Shown here: one piece after another, positions 22,277-33,533 of the stretch
Layout: each line of letters opens with the position of its first letter
How positions within the stretch are numbered: position 1 is the stretch's first letter
Assembly: GCF_029168945.1 (NCBI RefSeq)
Contig: NC_083608.1
Coordinates: forward strand, 15,580,136-15,644,135
From: Cannabis sativa
Taxonomy: Eukaryota; Streptophyta; Magnoliopsida; Rosales; Cannabaceae
DNA: 64,000 bases
Reading direction: 5' to 3'
Position numbers and translations under genes: made by a program
Notes under the pieces: model-generated
Databases searched by the model: none
What the model was told of the DNA's origin: nothing
What the model saw: only the letters and a program-made list of their open reading frames with translations

Positions 22277-22344
22277 TTAGAGTACGAAGGCAAATTTGAT
22301 TTTAATATCACATGGATAAGATTTAGGAGGGCAAAATATTACTT

Positions 22345-22621
22345 AGTTGGCATTTATAGCTCAATTTTCAAAAAGAAAATATTTTTTAATATAACTAACT
22401 TTAAGATAATTTTTAACACGAACAGATATAGAAAATATAATTGGTTTTGTCATAACATCTCTAGATCATATTATTATTAAGTTTTATTTTGACAAAAAAA
22501 TCAGTTTAGGGTCCTATTTGTACAATTTTAGAAAATAAATGATTCATTTTGTCATTTAACAAAATAGAAAGTCCAATTGGTAATTTTTACAAAATACAGG
22601 GTCTAAAATGATATTTATCCT
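22345..22621. mobile_element. truncated MITE related to 11241-11617
   Basis: Matches the reverse complement of the 11241 element: AATTTTTAACACGAACAGAT, GTCATAACATCTCTA, AAGTTTTATTTTGAC, then GTCATTTAACAAAATAGA and a TCTAAAATGATATTTATCC end. The opposite arm is missing. Confidence 0.8.
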
Positions 22622-22635
22622 ACTTAATTTAATTC

Positions 22636-22724
22636 TACGAAATTGAATGTTTACATGTTAGTAACCTCTGCTATTACAGATCAACAAAAATGTCACTATG
22701 GTTACAATAAAAATGTAATCATTA
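22636..22724. mobile_element. MITE end fragment related to 34901-35804
   Basis: GTTAGTAACCTCTGCTATTACAG and TGGTTACAATAAAAATGTAA match the terminal arms of the element at 34901. Confidence 0.6.
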
Positions 22725-23691
22725 AATAACCACTCATGTATATATATATTTTCTCAAACTTTTATACCATACATTAGTAATTTTACATTATATATTAGGT
22801 TATCTAAAAGAGAAATGCTAAAATCATATAAATGTGTCATATTGTTGTTAGTATAATTAAATATCGAGTTTCACATAATTTTAATTTAATAACTATAAAA
22901 TATTACTAACTATTTACAAGATGTCACGTATGGATGATCTAGTCACTGCTGATGTCTAATAGCAACATAAACTCACGTAAAATTGTTATAAAGCTTTAAC
23001 ATATTTAATAAATCAATAGGAAAAAAAAAACATGTTATGATGTAGTACATTAGTTTATTTCTTTAAAAATAAAAGTAAAAGTCTATTATAAAGCAACATA
23101 TTGTGATTGCTCCGAGTTGAGATTATTTTCCTGACTTCGAAATGTCATATACATATACGTGGTATTTAATTTTTTTTTTTTTTTTAAAAAAAATAACTTC
23201 ATTCATAACAGTAACATTACCCACTTAATTTAAAGGAATAGAAATGTAATAATAAGAATAAAAATAAGAATAGAATAAATTTAAAATTTATAAAAAAAAA
23301 TTATTAAATTTTTTATTAAAATAGTCTTTTTTTTCATTTTAAAATAAAAGTCATTCTACCAAAATGGTCAAAAAAATCATTCTATTAGACATTCTAATAC
23401 TTTAATATGCAACTAAACATAAAAATAAAATAAAAATTATTTCCTTTCCATTCCATTTCATTACTTCCAACCAAACGTCACCTAGTGTTTTTTTGGTCCT
23501 GCCCAAAAATTTACAATAACAAGCCAGAACTACAAGCACTATAGAAAGGGTACATCCGTTTTACAAAATATAAATTCAGATAGCAAGGTAGAACATTATC
23601 TATCTAAAACAAACAAGTTAAAAACTAGTACATGCATCATCCTAATGTCAATGTATAACTAAGCTAAGAGTACTAATTAGTATTCTGATCT
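22725..23691. other. intergenic region downstream of the B3 gene
   Basis: AT-rich. 23441-23691 is the 3' flank duplicated at 12143. The text TCCTTTCCATTCCATTTCATTAC resembles a MITE end. Confidence 0.5.
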
Positions 23692-24930
23692 TCACACAAA
23701 CAAAACACACTCTTGTTTAAGTCCTTTTCTCCATTGGCCCTCTCTAGCATAATAAATCCAAACTTTCAGCACAATATTTTCTCCCTTCTCTACCAACTCA
23801 AACACACAAACATCTCCTTCTTTTAAATTATTGTCCATTGCAAATTTACTCCATCCATAGCTTAGTTCCCTACAAGAGGGCTGATCACGTCGCGGAAGGC
23901 ACTGTATGCGCCACTTCTGTGTCTCGTTGCCATGAACAACAAGATGAACAAATCCACAACACTGGTTCATATTCTTCTGAGTATACATTGCAGGCACATG
24001 CTGTTCAAGTCAAGAGGAACAAAAAGTTTAGTACAAAAAAGTAACCAAATAGAAGAAAATCCAAAGCGAACATGTATTGTTTGTTAACCTTACCACAGAC
24101 TTATGTAGAGTATTTTTCTTCCTCAGGATGACCATGAAAGAAGGATTTTCATATTCACGCATGCTGGCAATAGTGGCTGCTTTCTCAGTTTCCTTGGATA
24201 TCTTATAATAGGAATTTGGATTAGTAACAGGGAAACCTCTTGGAAGAATCAGATTTGTATTTTCTTCATGGTTTAGGAAAAAGTTCTCTTCTTTTTCCAT
24301 TTTAGCTGAGCTTCTAGGAACATTGGCATAACCCGATTGTTCCACCGGTGTCTCCTCTTCTGTTTTAACAGCTCGACTAGCTTTTGTACAATCAATGGAA
24401 GCTGCATTAGTTCTGAAAATCTTATTAGACCGCTCAGTTTTCGGGTTAGACAAAGGGGTTTGAACTCTCTTGAAAACTTGCTTGTCTCCAAGTTTGTTGA
24501 CAATTCTTGTTTTGGAAGAAGAGTGAGGAAGTTGAAGGTGGATCTCATTATCAAGATTAGGATCCACAAAGTTGCTACTCAGATCATTCAGGGGAATGGG
24601 ATAGTCAATTTCAGTAAAAGTGTTGTTCAATATACAAACATGGAATTTTGATTCTCCTCCATATCTAAATATCAAGAGATTTCCATAAGAGATGGAATAG
24701 AAGTTGACAAATTCCTGCCAACCATGTTTGAACCAAATCTTATTGTCAACTTTCTCTAATCTCACTTCCCAAAACTGACCACTTGGAACTATAAGCTTGG
24801 CAACTGCAAACAGTTCATTGCCTAATTTCTTTGTAAACTTTGTTGGGAGCATCTTCAAGTGCCAAACAAAGAAACAAGAATTAGACTTTCTTTGGTCAAA
24901 TTTACACACATTATCAAGATAATACACCAC
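23692..24930 (-). CDS. two-B3-domain protein, VRN1/REM-like
   Basis: Two exons, 24094-24930 and 23692-24000. The 93-bp intron (24001-24093) has donor GTG|GTAAG and acceptor GAACAG|CAT, phase 0. About 381 residues. The first B3 domain is at about 18-105 (KFTKKLGNELF, WEVRLEKVDNKIWFKHGWQEF, then LLIFRYGGESKFHVCI). A basic, Ser/Thr-rich linker follows. The second B3 domain spans the intron from about 265 to 372 (FMVILRKKNTLHKSV, WRIQCLPRRD, GWSKFAMDN, VCVFELVEKGEN). B3 domains bind DNA and REM proteins act in the nucleus in flowering and reproductive development (family knowledge). The open frame begins with GTG after a stop; the first in-frame ATG lies inside the first B3 domain, so the start or a first exon is uncertain. 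Confidence 0.85.
24001..24093 (-). other. intron of the B3 gene
   Basis: GT-AG intron joining KSV to HVPAMYT. Both sides are needed to complete the second B3 domain. Confidence 0.9.
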
Positions 24931-24963
24931 TCTTGGAAGTTAAGACTGTTTGGGAACTAATAT

Positions 24964-24976
24964 TCCTATTTATAAG
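24964..24976 (-). promoter_or_regulatory. TATA box of the B3 gene
   Basis: Minus strand CTTATAAATAGGA, about 35 bp upstream of the open frame. This position suggests that transcription starts close to the first codons and gives little room for an upstream exon. Confidence 0.5.
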
Positions 24977-25642
24977 AGCACAATTAATTGATCTGTGTTT
25001 TGCGTATAGTTGAAGGAAAAAGCTTTATTTACCTAACAACGAACTAGTTATGAAGAACACATATATGTAAACATACAACTAATATTGAGAGATTTTCAAA
25101 CCAAGATGCTTCACAAAATAGAGAAAAGAACCAAACCTGGAGAAATAAAGAGAATAAAAACAGAGAGTGAAAACACAAGAATACCATTTTATGTTGGTTG
25201 GCATAGTGGGAGTGAAGCATTAAGGTGAAGAAATGGAGCGGTTGTTCTGGCAGAGGAGCGGTTGTTCGGCGGTGTAAAATAGTCGGAGATGGAAGGTGGG
25301 TCGTCGGACGATTCGGATTCATGATTCGGGTTTTGAAGTTAGATGAAGAAACTATAAGTATAGCATTGGATTATTCGTATAGAGAGATTTGCATTGGAAA
25401 ATGGAAGAAGGAACTTCTGCACTCGCATTAATTAGTACGTCAGATGATAGACCATGAGGTTGGGTGGACTCCAACCCGATTACACGGATAATAATAAAGT
25501 TATATGAAGGTTACTTCTATATACATTATCACAAAGAGATATTAGGCACTAATGGTGGAAGACTCGATATTTAGTTGAACTAATAGCAATATTAACATAT
25601 AAAAGGGTACTAAGTACCACTAATGGTATTTTTATTGTTATG
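24977..25642. other. spacer between B3 gene and LINE
   Basis: Short ORFs on both strands (25044-25431) overlap and show no family features. No gene supported. Confidence 0.5.
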
Positions 25643-25741
25643 CATGATCACATGGTATTTTTTTTTTTTTTTAACAATGAACTTTCATTGAATATAATCA
25701 GAGTTTAGTACATCATAGAGAAATGGAGGAAAATCATCCAT

Positions 25742-26031
25742 CTAAACTAATTCGCCATCCACCCTGAGTGCACGAACTGCTAACTCATGTGCAGCCATAT
25801 TGGCCGAACGACGAACATGAATTAGAGATGCCTCAGGAAAATTGGATAGTAAACTAGCAATATCATCTAAAATAGAGCCAAATTCATTACAGAAGGAAGC
25901 TCTTCTAGAAAAAGCTGAAATCAAAACTAAGCAATCAGTTTCAAACGAACTAATAGGTAACCCAATAGTAAGAGTCCAATCCAAAGCCACCATTAAAGCT
26001 ACAGCTTCTGCTTCCATGGCTGTAAAAGTCC
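25742..26031 (-). pseudogene. LINE ORF2 exon 5: RNase H end
   Basis: 96 codons ending in a stop. Shows TFTAMEAEAVALMVALDW with the catalytic Glu, FETDCLVLISAF with a catalytic Asp and RSANMAAHELA near the end, as in plant LINE RNase H (RVT_3). The first two bases complete a Gly codon begun in exon 4. Confidence 0.9.
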
Positions 26032-26403
26032 CTACAAAACCATAAAAAACAGCTAATAAGGACATTATACTAAAAGAATTATTCCTTTAAAATAAGTTAA
26101 TAATAATAAAATAACCTATTAATACTAAAACTATCATAATATTATTGGTCATAAATTCTATAGGGTTATAGAATAAGGTTAAGAGAATCCTATTGATAAT
26201 ATCATTTACTCAGCCCCTAAGGCTGAGGAAATGAGCTCTGTTTAAAATAACCTTTTACACTCATACCTCAACAACTATTAAATTATTGATGCTTGAACAT
26301 ACTGAACCTTAAATGACTTATTCAATGAAAGTGATAAAAAAGTAATAAGATTACATATAAAAGTTTAACATCACAATTAATTCCAAAAGTAAGAAATACT
26401 GAC
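26032..26403 (-). other. LINE intron 5 (372 bp)
   Basis: Donor TTCG|GTCAGT, acceptor GTTTTGTAG|GGACT. It splits RNase H between KSLFG and TFTAMEAEA with phase kept. The interior is T-rich. Confidence 0.8.
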
Positions 26404-27438
26404 CGAATAAAGACTTTAAAAGACAAGCCACCACTCCACCTGTGGTATTGCATATAATAGCACCAATACCTATAGAATTAGTATGCTTATCAATTGATGC
26501 ATCAACATTGAGTTTAAATTGTCCCATAGGAGGAGTAACCCAACTCGAGGTAGAAGTGCACGTATTCCCTCGTTGAATGTTAATATTTTTCCGACTTGCA
26601 CTAAATTCAGCATGAAGTTTATGAATTCGTGAGACAACAACTGTAGGTGAAAATTGCTCCCGGCCATGAACAATCTGTGTACGCTCACTCCAAACATACC
26701 AAGCGGCAACTAAAAATAATTCAAATTCACCCTGAGATAGCACTTCAGACGCCAAAAGAATAGTTTGTTGGAAGGAAGTTTCCAAAGAGAAATTTTTTAG
26801 GAAACTAAAATTAAGTAGCTTCTAAACCTTTCTAAAACCCCGGCACCAAAAGACAGCATGCCCATTAGACTCATTGCTAAAGCCACAAATGAGACAATTG
26901 GAATGAGGAAGGATAGATCGTTTTTGGAGCCCTTTTGAAGTCGGAAGTATCTCATGAAAACCTCGCCAATTGCAATTTAATACTTTGTTTGGTAAATGGA
27001 GCTTCCAAAATTTTTTCCACCAGATTGAAAATTCATCCTTAGAAGGAGAAGTAGCAGACAAATTTAACTGAGAAGCCACATAATATCCACTTTTAACAGA
27101 ATAAGAACCATCTACCGTGTAGTGCCACATCCAAGAGTCTTCTTTAGGAAATTTGCAAAGAGGTATGGAACCAATACATTGTTGATCAGCTTCATTAAAC
27201 AAAACTCGTAATAAATCCACATTCCACCCTATCCTCGTCTCTGCCATAAGATCTTTGACCAACAAATTAGAATGTGAATGATTGAAAGAGGTAGGCTTAA
27301 ATGAAAAAGGTCGGGGCAGCCAAGGATCTTGAAACACAAGAATGGTGTCACCAGTTCCAACCTTTTTACGTAACCCTTTTATAAGAAGTTCTCTTCCCCA
27401 AATGATGCTCTTCCATATATAACTAGGAGATCTTCCTA
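26404..27438 (-). pseudogene. LINE ORF2 exon 4: zinc-binding RT C-terminus and RNase H start
   Basis: 1035 bp. Begins GRSPSYIWKSIIWGRELL, continues with DSWMWHYTVDGSYSVKSGYY and the zf-RVT cluster (CLICGFSNESNGHAVFWC), and runs into RNase H (KLNVDASIDKHTNSIGIGAI). One TAG at about 26825-26827 falls in the linker where a Trp would fit. Phase agrees with exons 3 and 5. Confidence 0.9.
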
Positions 27439-27643
27439 CTGGAATCATATAATTCATAGATAAAAGAAATAAAATTATTATAGATCGAAAATACCAAAAA
27501 AATAACAACTATAAAGTAAAATTATTAGTTTGAAAAAGGGTTACATTAACAACTTAATAATAATAATAAGAGAATAAGGTAGAAAGTAAATTATATAGAA
27601 AAATGGTTCAGAAGATATTACTAAAAATGAATTAATCGAATAC
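27439..27643 (-). other. LINE intron 4 (205 bp)
   Basis: Donor GCTTCAG|GTATTC, acceptor GATTCCAG|TAGGAAG. Removal joins FLDAS to VGRSPSYIWKSI, a conserved plant L1 stretch, with the codon GTA formed across the junction. Confidence 0.85.
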
Positions 27644-28205
27644 CTGAAGCATCCAAAAAGGAGGTATGGTGATAATATTTAGCCTTATAAACTTGAGCTG
27701 GAAGCGAGTCAGGTCGATTAAGAATTCGCCAAGCTTGCGCAACTAAAAGTGCCTGATTATGATGGACAAAAGATCTAAAACATAGCCCACATTTTTGTTT
27801 AGGATAACAGAGCTTATGCCAAGCTAACCAATGCATCTTCTTTTTATGAACCGAAGAGCTCCACCAATACCGAGCCATTAGTGATTCCAATTCATCACAA
27901 CTCTTAATTGGAATTTGGAAACATGACATTACATATGTAGGTATAGCTTGAATTACTGCTTTAAGTAGTACCTCTCTACCACCATAAGAAAAGAGCTTGT
28001 TTTCCCAAGAATTAAGTCGCGACCATACTTTCTCCTTTATATTACTGAACAGTCGTTGTTTATTTTGTCCACTTAGCATTGGTAATCCTAAATATTTCTC
28101 TATAGCCTCAGTCACTTGCATTTGAAAAGTTTCCACATACAGAGATTGCAGATCTTCTGGAGTATTTGGGGAGAAGTACAATTGGGACTTAGTGAAATTT
28201 ATAAG
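27644..28205 (-). pseudogene. LINE ORF2 exon 3: RT thumb region
   Basis: 562 bp, no stop. LINFTKSQLYFSPN, EKYLGLPMLSGQNK, WENKLFSYGGREVLLKAV, and WLAWHKLCYPKQKCGLCFRS are standard plant L1 landmarks after the RT fingers and palm. Confidence 0.92.
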
Positions 28206-29254
28206 CTGCAACAATTAAGAAATAATCTATAATTATCCATTGAAAAATACTAATGCATTATGAAAGAAATGAATATACATAAATAAGGGAAAGAAGAACG
28301 AGAGTTGTTTATGCCTAATTTTTAATTTTATAAATCATATTGAGAGTAAGGTTGTATTGAATAGCACAAAAAGTATGCAGTTATCTGTCCTTTTACACAA
28401 AATTTACTCCACTACCATGGCCCTAGCTTATCATCTCTATTATATTATTCCTTAGTGTTGCAGTTACAGATCTAAAATTCTTAAACTGAAGTAGGAATAA
28501 AACAAAGAACCAAAACATATATTAGCATCTATACAACATGTGATATATCCAAAGGAGAAACTAATTGTATGTTTATTGATTACTTTCCACTAATCATATA
28601 TTCATGTATCTGATTTTCTGATGAACAAAAAGTACAAACACACTTGCAACAAAATTCCCAATTACTAAAATTGTCAAAGAATAAATGAAGTGAAGAACAA
28701 ATAATATCATCAGGGTCACTATATCAGAACTACTAAAGAAAAATATAATTGAACTGGACCATTTATGAAAATTCTATATAATTCTTCCTAGTCTAAATGG
28801 GGCAGACCTAGGAACAAAACAAAAGAGGAAAGTCAAGAGAGAGGGAATAAATTATGTCCAATAAGTTAATCCTTTAAAATCAGAGAAGGCCATGCTGAAA
28901 ATGGAACCGCGGAAACAAGGAAGCTACCCTAAAAGACAAGCTATGTAATTCATCGAAGCTACCATTTTCCGAAAAACCATTTATAATATTAATAGAAAGC
29001 CAAGAAAAATATAAATTTAATAAACTACCATCATTATAAAAGAAAACAGTCAATTAAATACTTACAGTTTCAAAGAATTAAATTGTAGAAGGAATTGGTA
29101 ATATAATCCTTCCACTTTTGAGATCTTCTTAAGTTTTAAGTCTTAAAACCAGTCTATCATTCATGGTCAAAGTATAATTGAATGAATTCCTACATCCTAT
29201 CACAGTATAAAATAAGAAAAATAAAACTTAGTGAATTGAAATTAATGAGAATAC
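28206..29254 (-). other. LINE intron 3 (1049 bp)
   Basis: Donor GGACAG|GTATTC, acceptor TTGTTGCAG|CTTAT. Splits YSKASGQ from LINFTKS, one of the best conserved plant L1 blocks, at phase 0. No ORF or terminal repeat is seen inside. Confidence 0.88.
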
Positions 29255-30242
29255 CTGTCCGGAAGCTTTGGAATATAAATTAAATAGATTCATCATAGTA
29301 TAACAAGCATTAGGGGTTGCCCGTCAGAAAAGAATACTGTCATCTGCAAAGAAAAGATGGGAAATTGATGGAGCAGTTCGAGCGACTTTATATCCAAAAA
29401 TTTGGTGTGTATTTTCTGCATGACATAAAAGAGAGGAGAAACCTTCCGCACAAAAAAGAAAAAGATATGGTGAAAGAAGATCTCCTTGGCGTAAACCTCG
29501 AGTCGGAACCACCTTCCCTTTGACTTCACCATTTATATTAAAAGAATAGTGAACCGTTCGAACACACTTCATGAGTAGACTAACCCATGGAGTTGCAAAG
29601 CCGAGTTGAAGCATAATTGATTCTAGAAAATTCCACTCCACTCTATCATAAGCATAATTGATTCTAGATTATGTAATAACTCATAAGCTACCATTGCATT
29701 ATCTGTAATGCGGCGACCTCCAATGAAAGCACTTTGAGAAGAGTGAACGATAGAGTCTAACCATGGTTGCAATCGACGAACCAAAACTGTAGATACAATT
29801 TTGTACAGAACATTGCACAAACTAATCGGTCTGAAATCTTTCATATTGTTGGCTGCTTTAGTTTTAGGGACTAGAGTGACAATCGTAGAATTAATAGAAA
29901 ACAAATCTCCTTGCCCATTCAAACATTCTAAAACTGCTTTAATAACTACATCCCCAACATCATTCCAATGATTTTGGTAGAACATTCCATTCATACCATC
30001 TTCGCCAGGACTTTTATCGGAAGGCATAGAAAATACTGCTTCTTTCACTTTATTCTCAGTAAATGGAAGTAAAAATGAATTATTCATCTCTGGAGTGACT
30101 CGACACTGCACTACCGAAAGGACAGCCTCAATTTCTGCTTCAGAAGGATAAGAGGACATAAAAAGAAAGGTGTAGTAACTTTCTATTATTCCTTGGATGT
30201 CCATTGGATCTGTACACCAAATTCCTTCTGAATTAAAAAGCC
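29255..30242 (-). pseudogene. LINE ORF2 exon 2: reverse transcriptase palm
   Basis: 988 bp. LFNSEGIWCTDP, DKSPGEDGMNGMFYQNHW, DFRPISLCNVLYKIVS, SAFIGGRRITDNAMVAYE, then GLRQGDLLSPYLFLFCAEGF and HLFFADDSILF with the catalytic ADD. The segment that should hold the first catalytic Asp, between MVAYELLHNL and YDRVEW, is missing and the frame shifts there. A TGA follows SILF (about 29321-29323). The enzyme cannot be active. Confidence 0.9.
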
Positions 30243-31087
30243 CTAAAAAACAGCACAGGAAAATAGTCAATCACAAAATTCCCATGATTTATCATAATTT
30301 TGAAATTCTTTTTTGACAAAATGATAATAAAACATAAACATTAAGTACCATACTAAAAGAATTAGAAAAGAGAGGAACATATCTTTAAAATATTGGGGTT
30401 GCTAATGCAAAAATTCTAATGTTAATTTCTCATAATAATTTCCTTACAAATATCATCCCAATCATTAAATTGGACTATAGTAGTAATAGTAGAAGAATAC
30501 CAAAAACTAGCATTGAACAGAAATTCAATAAGCAGTGATTATTACGTCCTGAGGAAGCTTGTATCATAAATCCCAAATTAATCTAATCAACATACATCCA
30601 GTATAGTAGAAAGGACATCCTCAGAAATCATACTTAATACAGTCGGATGATAGTGGAGCCAAACTTATTATAGAATATGTGAACATTAAGAGAAAAGATC
30701 GAGACCCACTATCAGAGCAAAAATTAAGGTATCATAAGAATAAAGTAACAAATAAGAAGTCATACTAAATTAAATTTAACTATCCTGAAAGCACTATATG
30801 AGGTTTAAGTTAGAAATTGATTCTATATGTATATATGAACTGATAGTGAATAAATACAAATAAAGTATGAATATCAACTAACTGACAATTAAGGATCCAA
30901 CTGTGATCCAATAGAAGTCATTCCTCTCACGTTATTAGTCATATTGTTTAAATAAATATTTCAGGGATTAAAATCAACACAATATAAAATTAGCAGATTA
31001 TCAAAATAGCTCACATAAATAATCAGATTCCTTTTAAGTAAAAGAATTGCATATCATAAAGACTAAATACTTATCAATCGTAATTAC
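30243..31087 (-). other. LINE intron 2 (845 bp)
   Basis: Donor TTCGAG|GTAATT, acceptor GTTTTTTAG|GGCTTTT. Joins NNLIRG to LFNSEGIW, a conserved linker between endonuclease and RT. The Gly codon is split after its first base. Confidence 0.88.
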
Positions 31088-32228
31088 CTCGAATAAGATT
31101 ATTTTGAAATCTAGTATTAGCATGACGATGAAAATATTTTGTGTTTTGGTCCCCAGCCTTTAACCATTGGACTCTTGATCTTTGTTGCCAAAAGATCTCT
31201 TCTTTCTCTAGGAGACTGGATAAACTAGATTCAAGTTGAGCAACTTCCTCCCGATTGTACAAGTTATGATCCATATTTTGGGCTAAGGATAATTTCTGTT
31301 TGGTATTTCGGATCTCTTTAGGTAGTGCACCATATTTTCCTAAGTGCCAAGAATCTAAACTTTTAGAGCATGAAGCCATATTGGTAATAGCAGTATCTAA
31401 TGCAGAAAATTCTGATGTAGGTAACCATGAGTTAGCTATGATATGTTGACATTCCGAATCATCTTTCCATAGAGCTTCATAGCGAAATCTTTTACGTTTT
31501 TTACATGAATTTGAAGAAGGAACCGGAGATAATCCAAACTCAAGACTAAGCACTCTATGATCGGAACCAAAGAAATCTAGGTGAGTTAACCTTGCCTCAG
31601 GAAAATTAACATTCCAATCTTCATTAACTAAAGCCCAATCCAATCGTTCCTCAATAGTATCTGAGTGACTACTATACTTCCAAGTAAACCGAGGCCCTGC
31701 ATAGTCTAAAGGGTTCAAAGAGCTCTCTGCTATGGCTTGACGAAATTGGTTCATCTGAGATTCTCGACGAGTAACTCCACCCACTTTGTCACTTAATCCT
31801 AAAATTTCATTAAAATCTCCCATACAAAGCCAAGATTCAGATATAGAATCACTCAATCGTCTAAGTAATGTCCACGAAAGATGTCTATTTAAAGTGGTTG
31901 GTTCGCCGTAAAACCCACAAAACTGAAACGAAGCAGATCCATCAGACAAGATTATCCGACAACTAATATAATTATGTTTAGCATCAAGTATAGAAACTTC
32001 CACTGAAGAATCCCAAAGCAACATAAGACCTCCACTTAAACCAATACTAGGCACCTCATAGCCATGAAAAAAAGAAAATTTCTTACAAAGCGCAAGAGTA
32101 GATCCTACTTTTAAACGTGCTTCTTGAAGAAATAAAACATTTGGATGAAAATCCTTGAGAAGCAAACCTAAAAATCTTTTTCTATCCTTACTATTTAAAC
32201 CGCGTACATTCTAAGCTTGTATTAACAT
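31088..32228 (-). pseudogene. LINE ORF2 exon 1: apurinic-type endonuclease
   Basis: Starts at ATG 32228 with one TAG five codons later (32211-32213), at a conserved Trp position (NVRGLNSKDRKRFL follows). From 32165 it is open: NVLFLQEARL with the catalytic Glu, SWLCMGDFNEIL with the DFN motif, FTWKYSSHSDTIEERLDWAL and HLDFFGSDHRVL with the catalytic SDH. Such endonucleases nick the target so RT can prime. It then runs into the linker helix QWLKAGDQNTKYFHRHANTR. Confidence 0.93.
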
Positions 32229-33001
32229 ATTGAAAATAGAAGAAAAAGGAGAAGAATAGGTAGAAAATAATTTTATAACCAATAAAAGAAAGGTAGCATT
32301 ATAGTAATCATAAAACTTAAGGTTTCAACATATGATAAACATAAATTGTGTTAAAAGTTAAATTTAAACTGTCTAGTCAGTTATTAATTATAGAATTTTG
32401 AAAAGGGAAGTAAATAAATGAAATTTAAATTTAAACTATTTAGCCAATCATTTAAAGTTATTTAAAGTTGAGGTTTAAAACTGAACAAGCAGTTTCCTTT
32501 GTGTAACTGCTGTGAACTGTGAAGGCAGTTATTCATTGTAAAAAACAACTGAAACATGGGACTATAACTATCATTGTGATGTATCTCACTTATGGAAAAG
32601 CTAAGAATCTAGCCCAATTTTAAATGTTTTTATTAATGAAAATATCATAATACAACTTAAGTATGATGCATGTAATAGACACTTAATTTATGCGTGATCT
32701 AAGAACAAAGAACAAATGTGGAATAGTATAGACATGATTGGCCAGTAGATTAATTACACCCAACTCGTGATTGGGAAAATTGCACAGGTAAAACTTCAAA
32801 ATATATATATATATATATATATATATCAAATGGATAGAAAATTTAAAACCAAAAATAGTAAATGGACTATACTATAATAAAATAGGACCGTTTGTAATAG
32901 TTTGAACAATGAACCAACACAGATTTAATATAAGAAATAACTACTAGATGAAGAAAGTAATACATATATAAATAGGTTACTTAAGCTGAACAAGGAATAT
33001 C
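32229..33001 (-). other. LINE region between ORF1 and ORF2, part 1
   Basis: T-rich on the minus strand, no ORF, with an AT microsatellite at about 32802-32826. ORF1 and ORF2 of plant L1 are normally close, so about 0.9 kb here (with 36796-36954) may hide a sixth intron. CAAGCTTAG|AATGTACGCGG at 32211 would serve as acceptor. Confidence 0.5.
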
Positions 33002-33520
33002 TGTTAGACATTTATATGTATAGACTAAAACATATATGTTTATGTATAAATTGCGGAATTAAATCAAACATATATACACTATGAATAAGGATCGAAATAC
33101 CTCCAGCCATTGATTCTTGAGCTTCAAACCCACATAAGCTTTGATCTGCAAGGGAAACTGGTTGATGTGGGTAATCGAGCTTCCTCGCTCTCTCAATTCT
33201 CTTTAGATGGATTTTGCTATTATGAACAGAATGAGTAAGGAGCTCGGGGACCGAGACCCTATATTTATAGGTGAGATACTCCATCAGTATCTGCGCCACA
33301 TTAATTGTCAGAATATTTTGACAATTAATTCAGGAAATCAAATCGGGTAATGAATATAGAAATCTGACCATATATAGAATATTACATAATTGATTTTGTC
33401 CAGATTCAATGAACATAAAATATTCATTTATCAGAAAATCAATTATTTATTTTATTTCCTTAAATAGAAATTTATTTCTTTAAATAGAAATATATTTCCT
33501 TAAATAAAAATATTCTTATA
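33002..33520 (-). repeat. 3' LTR of non-autonomous element
   Basis: 519 bp, TGTTAGACATTT to ATATTCTTATA on the plus strand. Carries a minus-strand TATA box (CCTATAAATATAGG, about 33258-33271). Differs from the partner at about ten positions. Confidence 0.92.
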
Positions 33521-33533
33521 TTCTCCCACTTGG
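33521..33533 (-). other. polypurine tract of non-autonomous element
   Basis: Minus strand CCAAGTGGGAGAA next to the 3' LTR. It is almost the same as the tract of the Copia element at 603-613, hinting at Copia-type enzymes as helper. Confidence 0.8.

Noticed and set aside
25044..25431. overlapping ORFs on both strands upstream of the B3 gene
   Set aside because: No domain; each begins at a non-ATG or chance codon.
28206..29254. LINE intron 3 as a transposon insertion
   Set aside because: No inverted ends, no target duplication at the exon edges, and clean GT-AG with conserved protein on both sides; an intron fits better.
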